Below, one piece after another: positions 10,284-22,835 of a stretch of 64,000 bases of DNA. The DNA lies in contig VSDK01001314.1 of the NCBI GenBank assembly GCA_009767595.1, positions 217,261 through 281,260 on the forward strand, in the 5' to 3' direction. The translations under genes were made by a program, and so were the position numbers. The DNA is from Symbiodinium kawagutii (taxonomy: Eukaryota > Sar > Dinophyceae > Suessiales > Symbiodiniaceae). The notes under the pieces are model-generated. The model had not been told where the DNA came from, did no database searches, and worked only from the letters and a program-made list of their open reading frames with translations. How positions within the stretch are numbered: position 1 is the first letter of the stretch; each line of letters starts with the position of its first letter.

Positions 10284-10381
10284 TGTTTCTCAAAATAGAG
10301 GTACCCCCAAATCATCCAATAGTAATCATCTATAGCAATAAACCAACCATAACTTGGGGGGTCCCCTATCTTGAGAAACCC
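10284..10381 (+). mobile_element. family B MITE-like element
   Basis: The ends tgtttctcaaaatag and ctatcttgagaaacc are inverted repeats around a core with aaaccaaccat and gggggtcccct. About 98 bp. Confidence 0.75.
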
Positions 10382-11292
10382 CAAATAGAAATTCATAATC
10401 TGCTGTTGCTGGTTCTCCTTAGTGACTGAGTGGTGCATCTCCGAAGTCTTGGACCCCCCATGTGATCTCCAGTGGCAGGTGGAGCTACAAACGCAACAAG
10501 AACGGCAACTTCTGGATGAGGTCTGGGGCACCCATGAAATCACCAGCAGTATCACTGGAGGTGTTGTTCAGCTGATCATTTGTTGTTGCCGACGTGATTT
10601 GTTGAGGTTTGCTGGTGCCCACGGTTCTTCAGAGTTACCCACAAACGTTTTTTTTTTTTTTTTTTTCGGAGGGATACCTCCCAATAGTTGACAGTTTTTT
10701 GCAGGCGGTCTACCAGCCACGAAATTTGAATGAAACCTGTTGCCATCAGAGGAAGGTCAGGAAATTGAAGGCCCAGGTTCAGTATCGGTGCTCGGAGCCA
10801 CTTGGATCATCCTACTTTCCGGCAGAGTTGGGAGCATCTACGAGGTCCATGGAGTCTATTGCTACCGCTGCAACATCCACTCGCCAATCATCCGGAAATG
10901 CTACATCAATGGTTGAAATTCGGACCAGCGCTGACTTAATCAGTGGAACATGACACAATTTTCTAGTCAGCTGAGGATCGGTAACACTTCGCATGCTTCA
11001 CGAGTTTGAATATGTGGGGGGGGGACTTCACCGAGATCACTTGGCATACTTCAAGCTTTCTTTTTGTATGCATATAGGCAACATGACTTTTTCATTTTTC
11101 TGAACATGTACCCCCTTTGGTGTCAAATCCTTGTTGTTTCAGGCTCTTCGTAGAAGACACGTCTCACTTCGACGTAGTTCAACTCATGTTTTGGCAGTGT
11201 TCTTTTATATACGGCCAGCACTTCTCGAAACTCTTCATCAAGAATTTCAGCCATCAATCCATCACCATAAATACATAAGCAAGTAGGTAAAT

Positions 11293-11450
11293 GTTTATTT
11301 ATATATATATATTCATTTAAATATTTCTATATATCTATATCTTTACATTTGTAATATATATATATATATTTATATTTATATTTATATCTATATTAATATT
11401 TCAATATATATATATATATATATTTTTTATATATATATATATATATGTAT
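11293..11450. repeat. TA island
   Basis: Alternating TA runs broken by TTTA and TATC motifs over about 155 bases; can form cruciforms. Confidence 0.9.
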
Positions 11451-12180
11451 AGAGCCCACTCCGGAGCCATTGCTCGCGCCCCAACTTGAGAAGTCTCTAA
11501 TTGTTGTGCCTAATATGTCAAGCCTTTTCTTAGGGTACTGGGAGGCAGGAGCTGGAGCCATCAATCAGGGAGCCCCACCAAAATCCCCAGAATAGCAGAA
11601 GGACGCCCAGCACTGGAATACTCAGGCCATAGTAATAGCATGGATAAGTGGATGACAAGCCTCAGTTTATCTTGGTTCAACACAGTTTGCCATAGTTCAA
11701 TAACATGATAATCGTAGCTAATGGTTTCACCACGGTTCACTCAAGTTCAAGTTGATCATAGCCAATGATCAACTATATAGTGAACCCATTCCAACCCGCG
11801 GATCACCATGATCCACGCTGGTTGGTCACCCCCCAACCGCTCACCATGAGCACCACGCAGTTCTGCCAGGTGAGACCTGAAGGCTGCGCAGGTGGTGCTG
11901 TTGTTGGTTGGATGCCACAGGTTGGATGGTTTGACCTATGGTAATGATCAAAAGTTGGAGAATAGGTGGTTTCGGATTTAGACACGTTTTTCTACATTCT
12001 CCAATGTTTGGGATGGTTGTTTGGTTGACTAAGGTTTTTCATAAGGTACCCCCACGCCATAGACTCAACGCGCCGAGCTGCAAATTGACCCTCCCAAAGG
12101 GATGGGCGATGCCAACAGCCAACCGTTGCAAGCAAAGCTGTGCATGAGCACCTCACGATTGCCAGGTGAATTCCTTGGTT

Positions 12181-12600
12181 TATGTTTATATGTATATATA
12201 TATATATTTTTTATATTTATTTATTCATTAAATACATATCTTGATATATTTATATAAATATCTTTATAAATATATTTGTATATATATATATATCAATATT
12301 TATAAATGTATATTTATATATATATATGTATATCTCAATATATACATATATATATATATATGTATATCAATATGTATATATGTATATTTATTTATCAATA
12401 TGTATATATGTATATTTATTTTTAAATATATCTATATATATATATATATATTTGACTTATTTATATATTTATTTTTTTATATATATATATATATATTTAT
12501 TTATTTGTTAAAATATATACATGTATATTTTTCTTATATCTATATAGATATTTTTTCTTTCTGAACAAAAAAATATCTATACATAATATATATATATTTA
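12181..12600. repeat. large TA island
   Basis: About 420 bases almost without G or C, with TATA, TATT and TTTA motifs. The Tyr/Ile-rich open frame of 107 codons across it (12241-12564) is an artefact of the repeat. Confidence 0.95.
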
Positions 12601-13060
12601 CATGCACACATAGAAAGAAATCATGGCAGGAGCATATACTGCAAGCGGTGAATACACGAGTGAGAACCATCATAGACCTCCGGAGGTAGAACCCAAGTCC
12701 TGATGATTTTCGGCAGGGAATGCAGGGCAAAGACGGCATCTTCCCTCCTCGTGGCACATGCACCTGGTTTCAGTATGGAATAGTCATGGCCGTTTAGTAT
12801 CATAGCTTGGCTGACGGGGGACAACCAACAAACAAGACAACCAACAAACAACGTTCCGGGCCCTTGGCCGCGCGCGCGGCTCATATGGCATGGCCTGTTT
12901 GTATTGTAATTTACAATACGAAATTACTTTCGATGGATTCCAGAAACTGTTCTTTTTTGCAGTTGTTTTTGTCTCAGATCAGCAGCCAGTCTTTGTCTTT
13001 TGACACATTACCAAAGGCTTTAGGAGACCATCCAAGATGCCCTATGCGCTTTGCGCGATA

Positions 13061-13128
13061 GAACTTCATGGAATCCAGAACCGTTCGAAGTCCTGAACTT
13101 CATGGAATCCAGAACCGTTCGAAGTCCT
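13061..13128 (+). repeat. 34-bp tandem duplication
   Basis: Two exact copies of a 34-bp unit starting gaacttcatggaatccagaa (13061-13094 and 13095-13128). Confidence 0.95.
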
Positions 13129-13180
13129 GGTTTATCCGAAAGCCTTTGCGTTGCCAATGGATCAATGTGAGACTTGGCAG

Positions 13181-13489
13181 GTGACCATCGTGCCATGACA
13201 ACAGATACGCAAGACGCACAAGTAGAAGACATCCTGGCGACGCTGCACATCCCCACCCTACCCCACCCCAATCATTACGGTGCCCATCGTGCCATGACAA
13301 CAGACACGCAAGATGGACACATAGAAGACATCCTGGCGACGCTGCACATCCCCACCCCACCCCACCCCAATCATCACGGTGACCATCGTGCCATGACAAC
13401 AGACACGCAAGACACACACGTAGAAGACATCCTGGCTACGCTGCAAATCCCCACCCCACCCCACCCCAATCATTACGGTGACCATCGTT
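13181..13489 (+). repeat. 99-bp tandem repeat, three units plus a partial one
   Basis: Units start at 13181, 13280, 13379 and 13478 with gtg.ccatcg and are about 95% alike. Since 99 is 33 codons, frames stay open across it on both strands: 13174-13677 plus reads a repeated HRAMTTDTQD and the minus strand reads repeated VCCHGTM. No family is recognised; the openness is explained by the period. Confidence 0.93.
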
Positions 13490-15834
13490 TAATGCATAAA
13501 CCAAGCACACCCCGAAAACGCGTACTGAATGAGAAAAAACAACAAAAATACGCTGTGACTATGGCAAATGCGCACACGAAAACGCGCGCGCCCAGGGGGT
13601 TGGAAGGAACAACAAGGGGACAACCAAGCAAGAACGGATCTTATTTGCAGAAGATTATTCACACCAAGAGTCGATGATTTTTTCCGCTCAATTTTTTTTT
13701 CAAGGAACATGATATATGTTGTTGTTTTGTTTGTTTCAAAGTAAATACCTGCATTAACATCACTATCACTACCTATATGTATATAAGTTGCTAATCATCG
13801 TGGGTCCCAGTGTTTGCATCAGATCATTTGTTGGAGGATGTGGCTCCAGCATCATGCAGCAAAAAACATGGTGAAGCGTCAACAGCTGTCCATTGGTTTC
13901 TTGTGATGTTGTTTGTTACTGCCTTAAGGTTGTCAGATACATTTTGAGGTTGTTTATGTTGATGGCCCTTCAAACCATCCTTCACCATCCTCAGTAGTTG
14001 ATTATCAGAAATCATCATTTGTCGTCACCGGTGTGATTATTTGGGTGTTGACGTTTTCACAACCAAAAGCTGTGGCTGGTGTTAGCCACAATTATCAGTA
14101 GGCAGATTACAAACCATCATCAGCCGCGATCATTGGCGGCTAGAGGACCCCATAATAGCGGAGGTCCTATTTGATCTCGGACCTTCTCATGTGTTTCTGT
14201 TACACCCAGTGATGAAAGCATTGAAGGGGAAACCCCGAGTTGTTGGCGTTTTACGAATGGATAGCAACATAGCAACGACAAATTCTTCGTTTATAGTGTG
14301 ACCAATGATTGATATTGGTTGATAAAAGTTGATGGTGATTATATAGGGATGGTTTACACCGATTAATCGTGGTACACAACGATATCTAATGGACAACACC
14401 CAACTAATAATGTATATAGCTAATGCGGGTTGATATTGACTGGTCATAGTCAATAGTGATACATAATGGCTGATAGTTATGTTAGGAGTGGGGATGATGA
14501 ATGATGCTGATACGGGAAGTGTCAGGAAATACAGATCTCCAGGTTTACTGTATGCCTTTTGGGAATGTATCACAGTCATACCAAGGGGTTGCACAAGTGC
14601 AACTCGGTGGTGAAGGAGGCTATAGTTGTGACGAATAAAGCTATAGAATGCTCGCAACTGAAGGCACTTTAGACAAAGCTGAGATTGGACTCGTAGGATA
14701 GATGCAAAAGTCGCTGCGCAGACTTGTGTATATGTGTTGCGCTGACGGTTTTATTCTCTCAAAGAAATCCTCCTTGACCTTTGGCTGGGAGCAATTTGGA
14801 GTCAGGGCTTTGAAGGGGGAGTGATTTTGGAGCTACCAGCGGTGTGAGATTCAGCGTTGCTTATGCATTGCTCAGTTTCAGAACCATCGCAAGACAGGAG
14901 CTGCCCGGAGTGGTGCAACATGGTGTAACCCAATGTGAGTTTCAAATCACCCTTGAGGAGACCCCATTGTTTCAGGGGTTGATTGGGAGACCCTTCAGAC
15001 ACCTGGTACAGATCCATGCCATGATCGTCAGGGATCCAGCACATGAAGTGGTAGTTTTTTGTCATCAATTCATCACTATAAGGAGGGTTCTCAAGCCATA
15101 CAAGTACCAAAAAATGGTTGGTTTATTACTCTACATGATTAAAAACCGGATGTTTTGGGGGTACTCTATAGATCAATGTCCCATCAACCACTGTTGAAGA
15201 AGTCCATTCCTCGCAATTGGATCATCACATCACCTATGGACTGTAGCTTGACCATGTGTTGCTCCGCAAGGAGCCGTGCACCGGCAAAACAGCCATGATT
15301 TCGGTGTAACACACCCACTCCCTAAGACCACATTGAAACCAAGTGACGGAACAATGTCTTAGTTGTACTAGAGTGGTTCTTGTGGCTGTTACAGTACTGT
15401 TGCTGTTGTTTTTAATTGTTGCTGCATTCATTGTCCTATTTTTCACATCGACCGTCCTAAGCGACGATGCAAGCCCAACAGCAAAGCTCAATAGCCGAAG
15501 ACCATGTGATGTGATGCAGAGTAATTTAGCAATGTTGTTGAAGCTAATCGGTGTAAACCTGGAAAACCGTATCTCCAGAGAATATGGACATATGATATTT
15601 ATGGTGGTTCTCGATGAGCTTGATTTTCACTGCATGGGTTTCCATGACAATGGTGCCTGTTTCCAGCTATTGCCCATGTTTCATGGGTGGATAGTGTGGC
15701 AACAACCGCAATCACTATGCTAGTGAGCTGCACCAGAGGGAAACCTTGGTTCGAAGATCAACCACGCATCGAAGGAGATCAGCATGTTACAACCAACCGG
15801 GGCCTCCCATTTCGTTCCCCTACACTGTAGCTCA

Positions 15835-16060
15835 TCACTAGGGAAAATACCAGGTAGCCCTAGAAGGTGGGTTATAACCGCTATAACTCGGTTACCTGCC
15901 AGCTAAGGTGGTAGATGGGTCATTACGCCTATAACTGGGTTATAACCCCTATGCATCCCTATGCCTATAACCCCTTATAGCTAAGGTGGTTTATAACGAT
16001 GGCAACCAGTTCTGGTAGATGTAGCTATGGTTAACTGGTTGATCAACTCAGGGGGCCATT
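15835..16060. repeat. family D diverged repeat cluster
   Basis: Alternating motifs such as ggttataacc, agctaaggtggt and ctatggttaactggtt, related to 1-170 and 49.0-49.5 kb. Borders are unclear. Confidence 0.4.
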
Positions 16061-16556
16061 ATGCCCATTGTAAACGGCTACATGCTGCCGCCATGGGCCA
16101 TCCAACCATGATCCAGCGCCCTGCTAAGGTCTCTGCGCCCGTCCGGCCCCAGGGCAGCCATATTTGGGTGGCCAACATGATCCTTAGAACAAAATCAGCA
16201 GGGTCCGGCTATCTCCATAGCCATGCGTTTCCCCAAGTTGTCATCCAAGGTTGGGATTATTTTTGGACTCTGCCTGCCAACAAGGGGCAACCCAGGGGAG
16301 TGAGGACATTACCAGCATTTAGAGCCGATCATCTTAAAATGTGGGTTGTTTGGCTTACATTTTTGACGCTATTCGCATGACATGCGGAAGATTGACATTC
16401 CATCAGTGAAGATCTATGAAGAGGGGGAGGATATGTATGAAGAGGGGAGGATATGTATGAATAGGCGGTGCATCTCAAATCCATGTTCAAAGCAAGACCC
16501 CTATTCAAAACAAGACATTTTGTGGATGTTGTAAGGATGTTCCTTTATGTTGCTCC

Positions 16557-16672
16557 AAATGGCTGTGGGTCAAAAACCCTGTACCCCTGGTTCCCCCATC
16601 ATTAACCACTGTTTACCCTATTATTGTTGGTTCTGAACCCCCATGATTGGTTAATATTGACCCATAGCCATA
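16557..16672 (+). mobile_element. family A short interspersed element
   Basis: Starts aaatggctgtgggtcaaaaa and ends attgacccatagccatat, with a clear inverted repeat at the two ends. Sequence following it (to about 16755) matches the second segment found in longer copies at 28.5 and 52.2 kb. Confidence 0.8.
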
Positions 16673-18235
16673 TAGTAGTTGGTGTATCCCCTAGTATTGT
16701 TGCTTATCATCTCCTATTAAAATCCTCTATTGTAAACCCTATTATAGTTGTTAAATCACTATAAATGCACCAAATCCACCCAAATGACTGTAAGCAAACA
16801 GGTATACCAAAGCTTGGGGACCGTGGATACCAGGGCAGGCTCTCAGTGTCCTTCAAAGCTTCATCAACGGCAAGCACTTTATCTATCATTGCCGTTAGAT
16901 AACGAAGGTTACAGTTACGTGAATATATGCCGTATATGGATGAAGAATGTTCAAGGAAATCCATCATAAGCAAAGGAATTACGCATTCATACCAGCATTG
17001 ACTATTCTTTGACTGCGATTCTGACTCCCAAAGGGATGATACCCACCGTTACAGACTATAGCCATGAAGAATTTAGTTTTAGAGTCATTCATCCTTGACG
17101 GTAATGAGACGTCATTAAAGCTCCAGCTAAAACCGTGATAGTATAGGAATATATGGATTCCAAGGTTTGACCCTGATTAACTGTGATCATGGTCAATGGT
17201 TCTTCAGTGGCAAGGCTGACAAGATCATATTTTTGGCAAAAGTACGCAACTGCTTCACATTTGCCTTGATGTACAGCTATACAAATCGAAAGATCGAATT
17301 GTAAATACTAACGTTCTTGGTTGAAATATGTACCCCAGATTGGATTATCCTGTTAACGTACGTGTTTATGTCACCAACAACGTGAGATTCTCGTTTGGTC
17401 TTGATGGAGTAACTGTACAGTGGCGCTTATCCCAAGCCTTACCCAACGACGCATGCGCCGACGCTCGGCTGCTCAAACAAGTGCTTTCCGCCCGTACATA
17501 CGTTGCATGCCATTGCATAGAACACATGTCAGCAGTGACGAGCACTAGACCTTGGCCAGATTTTTTTTGCCAGAGCCAATTTGGCTGTGGGTCAAAACCA
17601 TGTAGGAGTCATCCCATGAATGACCTAGCCCATCGAACTCTTGCAATGTTCATTTGCCAATTGCTTGCACAGTTGGTTATGACCCATCCAATAATTTTGG
17701 ATGTGCCATGGTTGACAAACCAACGCTCTTACCTGGGATTATCCGAAGGTAGATTTCTTGTGGTTTTGATCACAATTACATTTCATAGCAGCAATGATAA
17801 AAACAACTATATGTTGTCAATAGATGGTGGTGTAAGCAATATCTGGAGTTGTTTTCATATTCTTCTCGAAGCAACAAAAACTACTGATGAAACACTTTCA
17901 TATGATGAACAAAAACTAGTGAAAGACATGATGAACAAAACAACTAATGATGAAACACTTGCATATGATTCATATGATGAAAAACTAGTTTCATGAAGAC
18001 TAGTGAAGCAAAAAACTACTGATGAGACATGACTCCCAAGTCTTCGCCAGCAGCTGCATCGCCTCGTGCGGCTGTACACGTTTGTCGCCTGACATGACTT
18101 CCTTCAGGCCGGCAAGTCTGAGGTCCCCCAACCAAGTCACAACCACCCGGCGGTGTTAGAAATCCGGGGCGCATGTCACATGTGTTACCGAAAAACATCT
18201 CAAGATGGATCAATGGATCCTGCAAGATGTATATA

Positions 18236-18325
18236 GTTGTTTTAACAGGAATGATTCAGAATCTGGTTGTTTTAACACGAGTTTTGCATAACGTAGCTGT
18301 TTTAACAGGAATGCATCCTGATGTG
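18236..18325 (+). repeat. 30-bp tandem repeat, three units
   Basis: Units begin at 18236, 18266 and 18296 with gttgttttaaca or gctgttttaaca. In frame they encode the ten-residue pattern VVLTGMIQNL with substitutions, inside a 65-codon frame (18173-18370) of unknown status. Confidence 0.75.
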
Positions 18326-18559
18326 GCAATTGTATGCATATTTTTAAGTTTCATGCACATTTCAGGATAGGCCAGCTGGACAGTGGTGCTGATGGGACAA
18401 ATTTTGATGTGAGGATCACTGGTTGGCACCGGAATCTCATGTTGCACGTAGCTATAGAGTCGGGGCCAAAGATTGTCGAAGACTGCCAAGCCCCTAGGGC
18501 CACTGCTCTGGAATGAATCCATTGTAGATTAGAATCGGCGTTGCTCAAGCCACAGGTCC

Positions 18560-18652
18560 TCCCAAAACAAAATTGTTTATTAATTACTATAGATTGGATT
18601 AAATTGGTTTTTATGAGGATGATAGCTAGGGGGTCCCCCATTTTGAGAAACA
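18560..18652 (+). mobile_element. family B element, left end degraded
   Basis: The right end gggtcccccattttgagaaa is typical of the family; the left end is not clear. Confidence 0.5.
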
Positions 18653-19981
18653 GCCCAAATAATCTGGATGGGTCAATACCAAACATCACTCAACCTAGGC
18701 AGGTGAACATCCCAACAGTTCGAGGAACAGTGGTCACGTTGCGATGCGAGCAGCCGTTCGGGGTGCGGGGTACCCTCAGCAGTATTGGCAAGGTAACTAC
18801 TGAGAAAGGCATATTGGCAGCCTCTATTTGATAGTTTTTTTCATGAATTTACTGAGTCGCAAGCAGGCTTAACACTACTCCATTTTTTGCTGGTTTGTCC
18901 TGAAAAGCGGTTTGTGGAGTGACAGAAAATACTCAGGAATATTCTCAAGGCTTTAGCCAGCATTTCACCATCACTGACCACTGACCGCTATGACTTGACC
19001 AACCAACACTAATGATCAGGTCAACAACCACTGCCCATATTTTAGATCCGTTTGGCAAATCAACCCTAGCCAGGTTGATGTTCGAGATTCCAAGCATGTG
19101 TCACTTTTAGTCATCAAAATGTTGATACATGCTTTGTCATTACTCGCCATTACATGCAGCTGCTGAACAAGATGTCCAGAGGTGCGAGAAGCATCAAACA
19201 TACCTATAGGCTTCTGAATTGTTTTGAAGTAATTACGTTATGTCAAATTGGATATGCTTAGCATGGAAACTGTTTGGTTGATCCATCCGGGAACTTGGAT
19301 CGCAGCATGTGCAAGTAGTGTGAGCTAGTCTCAAATCAGCTTGATGGCCCGAGATTTCAACAATTGGTGATAGATAGTGTTTTTGAGATCATTGGGGCAC
19401 TTAGATTTCAGGGTCGAATCAATCTGAAACTGAAATTCGACGAATATCTCCTCTGGAATTATTTTCGAGAGATGTTTTTACATATGTGTTACCACAATTC
19501 CAGCATTGGAATGACTATTGCCTCTTCTGTCATCTCTTCACCAAAGGCGGAGCCTGTGGAACATCTTCCTCCTGTCAGGAGTGGCAGCAACCGGCCCGTT
19601 GTAGGAACCTGTCGTAGTTTTTTTTCATCAGCAGCCAGTGGTTAGGTACAAACGGACCAGGTGCTGCGTGCCTGGAACAAGTGGCAACCTTCTCACATTG
19701 ACACCAGTACACCAGTGGTTTTGTGTCACAGCCTGCACGGTTGCCCCAAAAGGATCCATTTGTTCAAGGGAGTTTGCTGCTAAGCAAAACAAGTGAACCG
19801 AGTGAACAACCGAACATTAGAGCATATACAACATACCTTTCTGAATGGATGTGTTTTTTTCTCAGGAGAATCGCCAAACGAGGGGCTTACTTTAGCAGGG
19901 GCAGCTTACTTTAAAGACTCGGTGGGTGCGTGTTGGCGGCTGTACCAGTACAGGTGGAAATATGCACAGAGTTTGAGTGCC

Positions 19982-20024
<43 letters not shown>

Positions 20025-20081
20025 CGATGATGACGATGATGGATGATGGATGATGGATGATGGATGATGGATGATTGATGA

Positions 20082-20129
<48 letters not shown>
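19982..20129. repeat. (ATG)n microsatellite
   Basis: About 148 bases of ATG/GATG repeats, giving false poly-Met and poly-His/Ile frames. Confidence 0.97.
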
Positions 20130-21003
20130 GTTCGGATGATCAGTGATGATATACAGTCAAAATGATATTGCTGACCAAAAGATCGTTGGGTTCTGGTCAC
20201 ATGTTGGATCGATCATTCTCTGGGTCAGGCCCATTCCCTAGGATGTAATTTGAAAAGTATTTCTGGTGGTTCCCAGCATAAAGACCAGTCCGCATCACAG
20301 GGTTAGTCACTTTGTTAGTACGACCAGTTAGTTGATAGCTTGTTTTGCGTTGGTGGCTCAGTATGGTTTGAGCTGGGGTTCAGTAGCTAGGCTTGGTTTT
20401 CAGCTGCCAGGACTTCTTCTGAGCGCTTCAGCTGCAGACTCTGGGGAGGTCACTATGGGGGGCGCGACCGATGGTTGGCCGCCGAAGGGTGGGATTACCG
20501 AAAGGCTTACACGATGAAACCATGGACATATTACTTGGAATACTTAAAGGGCTCATATTCATTTTTGCATATTTCCACATCCATTACAGAACAATTAGTG
20601 GTTCCAAACCCTTTTTGTGATTTTCCCAGGTATTTGGGAGGGTCGGTTGAACAGTCAGTATTCTTCAGACGGGTTGAAACTACTTGCCAGATAAGCATAT
20701 GATACTTTTTTTCAGTAAAGCAACTCATGCCTTGCAACAGCAAACCAATGGCGGCTCAATCACGAATCACATCATTCATTTACCATTAGCCAACCATCAT
20801 AAATCATTGTCAGCCATCAAAAGCGTGAAGCACCCAAGTTGTAGAAATTGCCGTGAACCTCATGTGTTGGCCCTTGACTAGGAGGTTTTATGTTGTCATG
20901 CAAGTTGGTTCACCCGGGTTGTGGGAGAAGTCAAGAATGTTACCCACTCCGAGCTTAGGTAGAAGTTGTTTGGATGTCAGGTGGGCAACTTTGGACCTAA
21001 GTT

Positions 21004-21160
21004 CTGGTTGGTGGTTTTAATATTTTTTTGTTTCCCCTAGTACCGTAATCATTAACACATATTTTTCGTATGTTGGTTGGTTGGTTTTTAATCATGAGCA
21101 AATCTGGTTGGTTGGCTAATATTCTTCATAGGGGTTGTTCAACCATCAACCACCAACCAG
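21004..21160 (+). mobile_element. family C element, long version
   Basis: Starts ctggttggtggttttaat and ends atcaaccaccaaccag, a clean inverted repeat of about 14 bp; core motifs of the family lie between. A further right-end fragment follows at about 21205-21250. Confidence 0.75.
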
Positions 21161-21366
21161 ATAATGATCATCACCCATTGTAACCTTATATAACCATTAA
21201 CCACTAGTCAACCATAGGGCCATAGGGGGTGGTTCAACCACTAACCAAAATTTGTTCAACCCAGTTGTCAGCTGCTCGGGAGCTCGACAGAAAAAAATTG
21301 GTGTCGAGCCACGGGGAGCGGTACTCCGAGCGACTGCTCCACCGGTGACGCTGAAGATCTACAGGG

Positions 21367-21474
21367 AAATGGCTATGGGTCAATATTGACCATCAATAAT
21401 AAGCAACAATAATAGGGAAAAAAAATGGTGAATGATGGGAACCAGGGGTACAGGGTTTTGACCCACAGCCAAAT
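21367..21474 (-). mobile_element. family A short interspersed element
   Basis: On the plus strand it runs from aaatggctatgggtcaatat to tttgacccacagccaaat, so the ends are inverted repeats. Core gggaaccaggggtacagggt. Confidence 0.85.
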
Positions 21475-21597
21475 GAATACGGAAATCTTTCACTTGGGCG
21501 AAGACAACTTGAATTCTGCATCATAGACATGTAAAAACAGAAATACGTACGTACGCATGCGTACAAATAAACCCCAAGACATGCATAAAGACACATG

Positions 21598-21705
21598 GTG
21601 GTTTCTTACTAGCTGGGGGTACCCCCTGTTGTCATCCAAGTCATTCATCATTTAATAGCAATCAGCCAACCACCACTTTGGGGGTCATGGGTCGAGACAC
21701 CATTT
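21598..21705 (+). mobile_element. family B-like element, diverged
   Basis: Begins ggtggtttcttactagctgg followed by gggtacccc, and shares atccaagtcattcatcat with 29.5 kb. Confidence 0.45.
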
Positions 21706-22639
21706 ATCCTGCGCTGCTAACAACGCATGCGGTTCAGGATGGCACTTGCTCCGTGGAGGATGCAGCCACAGGTCGTTGCTGCGTTGCCAGTTGAACTGTT
21801 GCGATTTCTAGTGATTGATCATGAGTTCATGGTGGTTGAAAGGAAGCATTGGTATTTCCCTGAGGGTTGATAGTGGTTAAGAATCGCAAAAGCTAACTGG
21901 GTCCTGTGGTTCAACCTTCAATAGTACTTGTTTTGTTTATGAATTATGATGAATTGTGATGGATGAAGCATGTGCGTTGGTTAGTGGTGTTTAGATGATT
22001 GATAACGGCTTGTTGTAATTGATCATGGTGAATGCCTCGTACATGGTAGGGCCGAGGAACTTATGTACTTGGCAGTTTCCAGGTAAAAAACTCCAGCCGA
22101 TGAGATTCAACTGGGGTTCTAAGGCTGGCGGTGATGTTTACCCGTTGCAGCACCATAGCTTTGGTGACTTTGGTGCTGGGTTTTCCTAACATGGTGACTC
22201 AACCCCTCTCGAACGGTGGAAATGAACCCCTGAGTCATTGGTGGCTTTGCACATGTTGGGGATAGTTGGAGGCAACATCAGTGGACTGCCACCATGGCAT
22301 TTTTGCGGTTCCGGTTCCTTGCAGTAGTGGGGATGACCCAACTGTTAGTCATGGGTTTCCAAGCACAGCCATGACCATCTTGCTACCAACCAAGGTTAGG
22401 CATCACCTTAGAACAGGTTGCTGGTTAAGTAGGCATCACCTTATAGTACCGAGCTTAGTATTGTGCTCTCCTCATGAGGACCCTGCGAGGTGAAACCAGC
22501 ATGGCGCGGCACTAAACTCCAAGCATTTTGGGGATTTCAAGACCCCCATGTTGCGACAGCCATCTCCCAAGCTCCTCTCCAACTGCTCCTTCTCCATGGG
22601 TCTAACCTCCCCTCCCAAGCCGCAACCACCTCTCCACTC

Positions 22640-22835
22640 CCGTAGCTTTCCACCCGTCACCACCGGAGCTCCGTGGCGTTGCCAGGTGCTTGTAACATGC
22701 TGTCGGCCGATAGCCTGGCTGCCGAGTTGGACGGCGTGGCTCAGGACCTGGAGACGGGTCGTTCGGAGCCACGGCCGCCACGGCCCCCGGATGTGGTGCA
22801 CCGTTGGTTGGACAGGGCCCTGTTTGTAGGTGACA
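22640..22835 (+). other. possible exon (weak)
   Basis: A GC-richer patch with an open frame reading ADSLAAELDGVAQDLETG and DVVHRWLDRALFVG. These look more protein-like than the surrounding noise, and an ag|gtgac donor-like site follows. No family is recognised. A fragment of an old element is equally possible. Confidence 0.2.

Larger units (their letters stand above)
8136..13060. other. gene-free repeat-rich stretch
   Basis: Holds family C (8433), family A (8841) and family B (10284) elements, a poly-T run at 10648-10666 and TA islands. The remaining open frames (up to about 180 codons at 9884-10429) run into the family B element and show no domain, so I do not call genes. Confidence 0.5.
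13490..19981. other. gene-free repeat-rich stretch
   Basis: Besides the listed repeats nothing is supportable. The longest frame (17328-17996, 222 codons) contains a family A fragment at 17578-17602 and ends in a repeated DETLxYD segment, so it is unlikely to be a gene. Confidence 0.45.

Noticed and set aside
12241-12564. Tyr/Ile-rich frames of 61-107 codons
   Set aside because: Artefacts of the TA island.
17328-17996. 222-codon plus-strand frame
   Set aside because: It contains a family A fragment (reads FGCGSKPC) and a local DETLxYD duplication, with no domain; more likely chance.
22472-22829. Overlapping frames on both strands in a GC-richer patch taken as a gene
   Set aside because: No recognised domain and both strands open; kept only as a weak exon candidate.
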